The position numbers and the translations under genes are program-made. A DNA stretch of 64,000 bases, from positions 1 to 64,000 of the forward strand of contig NZ_JAHXBF010000005.1 of the NCBI RefSeq assembly GCF_020103695.1, given 5' to 3'. Under the pieces are notes generated by a model. It worked only from the letters and a program-made list of their open reading frames with translations. It had not been told where the DNA came from and ran no database searches. The DNA is from Hyalangium versicolor (GTDB lineage Bacteria; Myxococcota; Myxococcia; Myxococcales; Myxococcaceae). This document shows, in pieces, positions 59,765 to 64,000 of the stretch (position 1 is the stretch's first letter; each line of letters begins with the position of its first letter).

Positions 59765-61900
59765 TTGCGAACGTTCCTGTCCCGCTCTGCCCGCCTGCTC
59801 CCCCTTCTGACGATGATCGGTTGTGCCTCCACGCCCGCGGGTGCTCCGTCGGCGCCGGTGGAGCCCTCGGGCGTGTTAGCCCCTGCTGCCTCGGAGGCCT
59901 CATCCATGAAGTCCGCCTCGAAGAAGCCCGACACCGCCGCGCTGAAGGCGGAGCTGGTGGCGAAGTATGGCGAGGCCCAGCGGGCGCGCATCGAACGAGG
60001 CGTGGAGCAGGTGGCCGGGCTGTGGCGCGAGGAGGATGGGGACCTGGCGGCGTTCGTCCGCGAGTCCTTCATCGCCGATCCGAAGATCCTGGACGCGACC
60101 TTCGATCGCTTCGAGCACATCTTCGAGCAGCTGGATGGGCACTTCAATGAGATGGGCCGTGAGCTGCGGTGGGCCACGGACATCGACATCGGGCCGCTGC
60201 TGCCGGTGGATCCGCTGCTGGCCGCGTACGATCCGAGCGCGCACCTCACGGACGATTTGTTCGGTTCGAAGATCGGCTTCGTGGTGCTGCTGAACTTCCC
60301 ACTCACCACGCTGGCCGAGCGCACCGCGCACGCCAAGGACTACACGCGGCGGCAGTGGGCCGAGACTCGGCTCGCGGGGCGCTTCTACAAGCGCGTGCCC
60401 GCCGAGGTGCAGCAGGAAGTCTCGCGGGCGGGCGCGGAGGCGGATCTCTACATCGCCCAGTACAACGTGTGGATGCACCACGTGGTGGACGGCCCGGAGC
60501 GCCGCAGGCTCTTCCCGAAGGGGATGCGCCTCATCAGCCACTGGAACCTGCGGGACGAGCTGAAGGCGGACTACGCGGACAAGGAGCAGGGAGCCGCCAA
60601 GCAGCGGCTGATCGTCAAGGTGATGGAGCGCATCGTCACGCAGACGATCCCCGCCGCCGTGATCGACAATCCGAGGGTGGACTGGGATCCGATCACCAAC
60701 ACCGTGACGGTGGCGCCCGCGGACGAGGTGGAGGCGGATGCTCCCGCGCGGCCGGCCCAGGCGGAGACCGCCCCCGAGCCGGATACGCGGTACGTGCGGC
60801 TGCTGGCGCACTTCCAGGCTGCTCGGAAGGTGGATCCCTACGTGCCGGTGGCGCCCACGCAGATCGCCCGGGCCTTCGAGTTCCAGCGCGAGCTCTCCGA
60901 GGAGCGCGTGAAGGCGATGCTGACGCAGGTGCTCAGCTCGCCGCTGGTGCCTCAGGTGGCGCGGCTCATCGAGCAGCGGCTGGGGCGCAAGCTGGAGCCG
61001 CAGGATCTGTGGTTCAACGGGTTCCGGCCGGGCTCCTCGCGCTCGGAGGCGGAGCTCGACAAGCTGACGCGGCAGCGCTACCCCACGGCCGAGGCGTTCG
61101 CCAAGGACATCCCCCGTATCCTCCAGGGGCTGGGCTTCTCGAAGGAGCGCGCCACGTATCTGGCCGAGCACATCCGCGTGGATCCCTCACGCGGCGCGGG
61201 CCATGCGATGCAGGCGATGCGGCGCGGTGACTTCCCCCACCTTCGGACGCGTGTGGAGAAGGGCGGGATGAACTACAAGGGCTACAACATCGCCGTGCAC
61301 GAGCTGGGGCACAACGTGGAGCAGGTGTTCTCGCTCTACGACGTGGACCACACGCTGCTGTCGAGCGTGCCCAACAACGCCTTCACGGAGGCGCTCGCCT
61401 TCGTCTTCCAGGCGCGGGATCAGGAACTGCTGGGGCTGGGCAAGCCGGACGCGGTGGCCGAGCGCGAGCGGGTGCTCAATGACTTCTGGGGCACCTGGGA
61501 GATCGCGGGAGTGGCGCTGGTGGATATCGCGGTATGGCACTGGCTGTACGAGCACCCGGAGGCCACGCCCGCCCAGCTGCGCGAGGCCACGGTGGCGATC
61601 GCGAAGGACACGTGGGATCGCTACTACGCGCCGGTGCTCGGAGGGCAGGGGACGCCGCTGCTGGGCATCTACAGCCACATGATTTCCTACCCCATGTACC
61701 TGCCCGACTATCCGATCGGGCACTTCATCGCGTTCCAGATCGAGGAACAGCTGAAGAAGAAGGGGCCCCTGGGCGCGGAGTTCGAGCGGATGGCTCGCTA
61801 TGGCTCGGTGACACCGGACCAGTGGATGGTGAATGCCACGGGCGCACCGGTGAGCGCCGAGCCGTTGCTGCGAGCCACCGAGGCAGCACTCTCGCGCTGA
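59765..61900 (+). CDS. HExxH metallopeptidase lipoprotein
   Basis: 711 aa from TTG 59765, GGAGG six bases upstream. Lipobox TMIGC. The zinc motif is VHELGHNVEQ (His512, Glu513, His516), with the likely third ligand Glu542 in FTEALAFVFQ, a gluzincin pattern. The N-terminal 450 residues are helical. The protease type is not one I can name with confidence (M3- or M32-like shapes were considered). It follows the cold-shock terminator and is a separate unit. Confidence 0.85.
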   Translation: MRTFLSRSARLLPLLTMIGCASTPAGAPSAPVEPSGVLAPAASEASSMKSASKKPDTAALKAELVAKYGEAQRARIERGVEQVAGLWREEDGDLAAFVRESFIADPKILDATFDRFEHIFEQLDGHFNEMGRELRWATDIDIGPLLPVDPLLAAYDPSAHLTDDLFGSKIGFVVLLNFPLTTLAERTAHAKDYTRRQWAETRLAGRFYKRVPAEVQQEVSRAGAEADLYIAQYNVWMHHVVDGPERRRLFPKGMRLISHWNLRDELKADYADKEQGAAKQRLIVKVMERIVTQTIPAAVIDNPRVDWDPITNTVTVAPADEVEADAPARPAQAETAPEPDTRYVRLLAHFQAARKVDPYVPVAPTQIARAFEFQRELSEERVKAMLTQVLSSPLVPQVARLIEQRLGRKLEPQDLWFNGFRPGSSRSEAELDKLTRQRYPTAEAFAKDIPRILQGLGFSKERATYLAEHIRVDPSRGAGHAMQAMRRGDFPHLRTRVEKGGMNYKGYNIAVHELGHNVEQVFSLYDVDHTLLSSVPNNAFTEALAFVFQARDQELLGLGKPDAVAERERVLNDFWGTWEIAGVALVDIAVWHWLYEHPEATPAQLREATVAIAKDTWDRYYAPVLGGQGTPLLGIYSHMISYPMYLPDYPIGHFIAFQIEEQLKKKGPLGAEFERMARYGSVTPDQWMVNATGAPVSAEPLLRATEAALSR

Positions 61901-61913
61901 GGGGCGCTCCGGA

Positions 61914-62630
61914 CTACTGCTTGGAGGTATCGCCGGGGATGCTGACGAGCTCCACTTCGAACTCGAGGACGGCGTTCGGCGAGATCTTCGAGCCAGGGGG
62001 CGGGCGCTCGCCGTAGGCCGTCTTGGCGGGGCACGTGAGCTTCGCCTTGCCGCCGACCTTCATCTTCTGGACGCCTTCGGTCCAGCAGGAGATGACGCCA
62101 TTGAGGGGGAACTCGGCGACCTGGCCGCGCCTGTAGGAGCTGTCGAACTCCTCGCCGCTGATGAGGGTGCCGCGGTAGTGGACGCCCACGGTGTCCTTGG
62201 GCTTGGGGCTGGGGCCGGAGCCGGCCTTCAGCTCCTTGTAGATGATGCCCGAGGGGAGCTTCTCCGCGCCCTTCTCCTGAGCGGCCTTCTCCAGGAAGGC
62301 CTCGTTGGCCTTGGTCTGCCGGGAGCGAGCCAGTCCCTGGGTGCGCTGGGAGTACTGATCCACCTCCACGGCCGCGGGGGTGCCGATGACGGCATCGGAG
62401 AGGCCCTTCTTGAGGATATCGAGCTCGGCGGGGCTCAAGCCGAAGACGGAGAGGCTTTTCCCGAACGAGTATCCGAACGCATAGATCGTCTTCTCGTCAT
62501 CCGTCTGGAGCTGGACCGGGGCGGACGCTGGGGGCGGGGCGGCGGGAGGCGGAGTCTTCGCCTTGCCCTGGGCGTTCGCCGTGGAGGCCATGAGGCTGAT
62601 CACCATCGTCGCCAACAACTTCATTCGCAT
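61914..62630 (-). CDS. FKBP-type peptidyl-prolyl isomerase (Mip/FkpA-like), periplasmic
   Basis: 238 aa from ATG 62630, GGAGG four bases upstream; ATG 62624 is an alternative. Signal peptide KLLATMVISLMASTANA. An N-terminal dimerisation helix domain (TIYAFGYSFGKSLSVFGLSPAELDILKKGL) precedes the FKBP domain (VGVHYRGTLISGEEFDSSYRRG, FPLNGVISCWTEGVQKMKVGG, AYGERPPPG). It would assist folding of exported proteins. A TATAGT (minus strand, 62656-62661) 26 bases upstream may be its -10 box. Confidence 0.93.
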   Translation of the reverse strand: MRMKLLATMVISLMASTANAQGKAKTPPPAAPPPASAPVQLQTDDEKTIYAFGYSFGKSLSVFGLSPAELDILKKGLSDAVIGTPAAVEVDQYSQRTQGLARSRQTKANEAFLEKAAQEKGAEKLPSGIIYKELKAGSGPSPKPKDTVGVHYRGTLISGEEFDSSYRRGQVAEFPLNGVISCWTEGVQKMKVGGKAKLTCPAKTAYGERPPPGSKISPNAVLEFEVELVSIPGDTSKQ

Positions 62631-62773
62631 GCTTCCTCCTCACAAGAGCCGCGGAACTATAGGACTGCCCATCCGCCCTCGGCCGTTTTCTTGCCAGGGC
62701 TCCATTTGCCTCTACCGTGCGGAACATCCTGCTTCACGTTGGGAGCAGGTTGTTGCAGCACGGGAGGGACGAG

Positions 62774-63112
62774 ATGAGCGACAAGCGGAAGGCGAAGCGG
62801 GCACCCATCGACATCTATCTGAACAAGTACATGGGCGGAGTGCCCTATCTGACCCGCGCTTCCGACATCAGCGAGGAGGGCCTCAGCCTCGCGCAGCTCA
62901 TCGAGCCGCAGCACAACGCCCGGCGGGTGGGCCTCCAGTTCCAACTGCCCGGTTCGGAGGAGGTCATCTACGCGGAGGGTGAGGTGGTGCGCGAGTGGGC
63001 CGAGCTGGACCGGGCTCGGCACGAGCGCTCGGGTGTTCGCTTCACGCTGCTCACCGAGCGGCACCGCCAGATGATCGACGCCTACGTCAGCAAGTTGGAT
63101 CGCGGTAACTGA
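62774..63112 (+). CDS. PilZ-domain protein
   Basis: 112 aa from ATG 62774, GGAGG six bases upstream. Pattern: KRAPIDIYLNKYMGG, then SDISEEGLSLAQL, then YAEGEVVREWAELD and SGVRFTLLTERHRQMI. Single-domain PilZ; the DxSxxG loop is present while the leading basic pair is only partly matched (KAKRAP). Probably a c-di-GMP-linked adaptor. Divergent from the FKBP gene. Confidence 0.88.
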   Translation: MSDKRKAKRAPIDIYLNKYMGGVPYLTRASDISEEGLSLAQLIEPQHNARRVGLQFQLPGSEEVIYAEGEVVREWAELDRARHERSGVRFTLLTERHRQMIDAYVSKLDRGN

Positions 63113-63185
63113 CGCGCCGCGTCGCGGTCTGGGCTTCGCGAGGGAGACTCCCAGCGAGCGGGCGTGTTCACTGTGGGAGCACGCC

Positions 63186-63228
63186 TTGACTTGGTTGGAA
63201 GCCGGTCGATTGAATGGCCCGCCATTCA
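63186..63228 (+). promoter_or_regulatory. Promoter and operator of the LPP20-like gene
   Basis: TTGACT (63186-63191) and TTGAAT (63210-63215) are 18 bases apart, a plausible sigma-70 pair. A perfect dyad TGAATGGC-CC-GCCATTCA (63211-63228) overlaps the -10 box, where a repressor would block initiation. Confidence 0.45.
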
Positions 63229-63270
63229 GTCGCATCGACTCGCCCCATGGGCGAGGACGGAGGCCCTCCC

Positions 63271-64000
63271 GTGAAGCGCTCGTTGTGGATGCTGGCCCTG
63301 GTCGTGCCGCTGTCGGCCGTCGCGCAGGGCAAGGATGCAAAGCCCGCTGCTAGCGCGGCTCCCGCGGCTTCCACGGCGAAGGTCGAGACAGGGGTCAATT
63401 GGGAGGGGCAGAGCCTCCGGGCGACGGGATCGGGAGCGCCCGACATGAAGGCCTCCAACCCGGCCCAGGCGCGGCTGGGCGCCGAGCGCGCGGCGAAGAT
63501 GGACGCGTTCCGCAACCTGCTGGAGCAGGCGAAAGGCGTGCAGATCAGCGCCGGCCGCACGGTGGGAGATGTGCTGGCGAGTGACGAGATCCGAGGCCGC
63601 GTCGAGGGAGTCATCCGCGGCTTCAAGGTGGTCGACAAGCGCTACTACTCGGACGGTGGCGTGGTGATGGACGTGGAGGTGCCGCTGTCGGCGCTCACGT
63701 CGGCGCTGACGCCGGCCACGGTCCCGGCCATCGCGGTGAACACGCAGGGCGTGAGGAAGTACACGGGGCTGGTGGTGGACGCGCGGGGGCTGGGCGCGAA
63801 GCCGGTGCTGGCTCCGAGGCTGTTGGATGGGACGGGTAAGGCCGTCTATGGCGCCGAGGCCTTGTCGGCCGATGCCCGGAAGTCCGCGGCCGTGGCCGCC
63901 TGGTACAAGAGCATCGACGAGGCACAGAAGAGCGCGCTGGTGGGGGAGAAGCCCCTGGTGGTGAAGGCGGCGCAACTGCAGGGCACGGATCTGGTGCTGG
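63271..64000 (+). CDS. LPP20-like secreted protein (partial, runs off the window)
   Basis: Starts at GTG 63271 with GGAGG seven bases upstream; ATG 63247 is an in-frame alternative. The first 243 codons are open to the end of the window. Signal peptide KRSLWMLALVVPLSAVAQG, then an Ala-rich linker, then NWEGQSLRATGSGAPD and ARLGAERAAKMDAFRNLLEQAKGV, the LPP20 pattern of Helicobacter-type lipoproteins, although no lipobox Cys is seen here. Function unknown; a beta/alpha secreted domain. Confidence 0.85.
   Translation, partial: MKRSLWMLALVVPLSAVAQGKDAKPAASAAPAASTAKVETGVNWEGQSLRATGSGAPDMKASNPAQARLGAERAAKMDAFRNLLEQAKGVQISAGRTVGDVLASDEIRGRVEGVIRGFKVVDKRYYSDGGVVMDVEVPLSALTSALTPATVPAIAVNTQGVRKYTGLVVDARGLGAKPVLAPRLLDGTGKAVYGAEALSADARKSAAVAAWYKSIDEAQKSALVGEKPLVVKAAQLQGTDLVL

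Noticed and set aside
1..64000. CRISPR arrays, insertion sequences, rRNA and tRNA genes, integrated phage
   Set aside because: No regularly spaced direct repeats, transposase or integrase motifs, terminal inverted repeats or structural RNA signatures were found by eye on either strand.

Overview
The window is GC-rich (third codon positions are strongly G/C) and gene-dense. It is full of secreted proteins and lipoproteins. An Oar-like TonB receptor, PilZ proteins, a Ser/Thr-kinase-like protein, a DUF1552/DUF1592 pair, CHAT and WD40 proteins and very large repeat proteins together point to a predatory myxobacterium (Myxococcota), most likely of the Cystobacter/Archangium/Stigmatella group. This is an inference from gene content. 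I see no rRNA, tRNA, CRISPR array, insertion sequence or intact prophage, so it reads as an ordinary but accessory-rich stretch of chromosome.

Layout. 0-8.3 kb: the end of an upstream gene, a large protein carrying a split M15 (VanX/VanY-like) peptidase signature, and an M23-peptidase lipoprotein with nine tandem NWDWPG modules. 8.3-17.7 kb: a small lipoprotein, a CHAT-domain protease gene whose frame is broken at a G-run, an imine-reductase-like enzyme, a DUF488 protein, a WD40 protein translationally coupled to a 38-aa membrane peptide, a JmjC/cupin-like protein across a divergent promoter, a lipoprotein, and a divergent NarL-type histidine kinase/response regulator pair. 17.8-23.1 kb: a 1602-aa modular cell-wall hydrolase/coiled-coil protein facing a TerB-like gene. 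23.2-29.2 kb: four secreted proteins on the minus strand (GH12 glycanase, CBM96-propeller lipoprotein, Cys-rich protein, PI-PLC-like phosphodiesterase). 29.3-37.4 kb, also minus: the DUF1552/DUF1592 pair, a secreted protein, a lipoprotein HAD phosphatase and a 5-oxoprolinase operon (pxpBCA) led by a DUF6445 oxygenase-like gene.

37.5-49.8 kb: an Oar-like TonB receptor with a lipoprotein partner, a fatty acid desaturase, a cold-shock protein with a structured leader, a phage-type zinc-ribbon protein, a PilZ protein, a HEAT-like secreted protein, a pseudokinase, a secreted alpha/beta hydrolase and a duplicated membrane protein. 49.9-64 kb: an O-methyltransferase, a small STAS-like protein, a vWA lipoprotein, a second large Ala-rich coiled-coil protein, a DUF3105 lipoprotein, an M2 (ACE-type) dipeptidase, a second near-identical cold-shock gene with a good terminator, another HExxH lipoprotein, an FKBP isomerase, a PilZ protein and a truncated LPP20-like gene.

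How it fits together. Most products act outside the cytoplasm on walls, lipids, peptides or glycans, as expected for a predator/scavenger. The most unusual items are the two giant coiled-coil proteins, the nine-module M23 lipoprotein, the split M15 protein, the pseudokinase lacking its catalytic Asp, the frameshifted CHAT gene and a short membrane peptide missed by length-limited gene calling. All assignments are read by eye from sequence. No database search was run.
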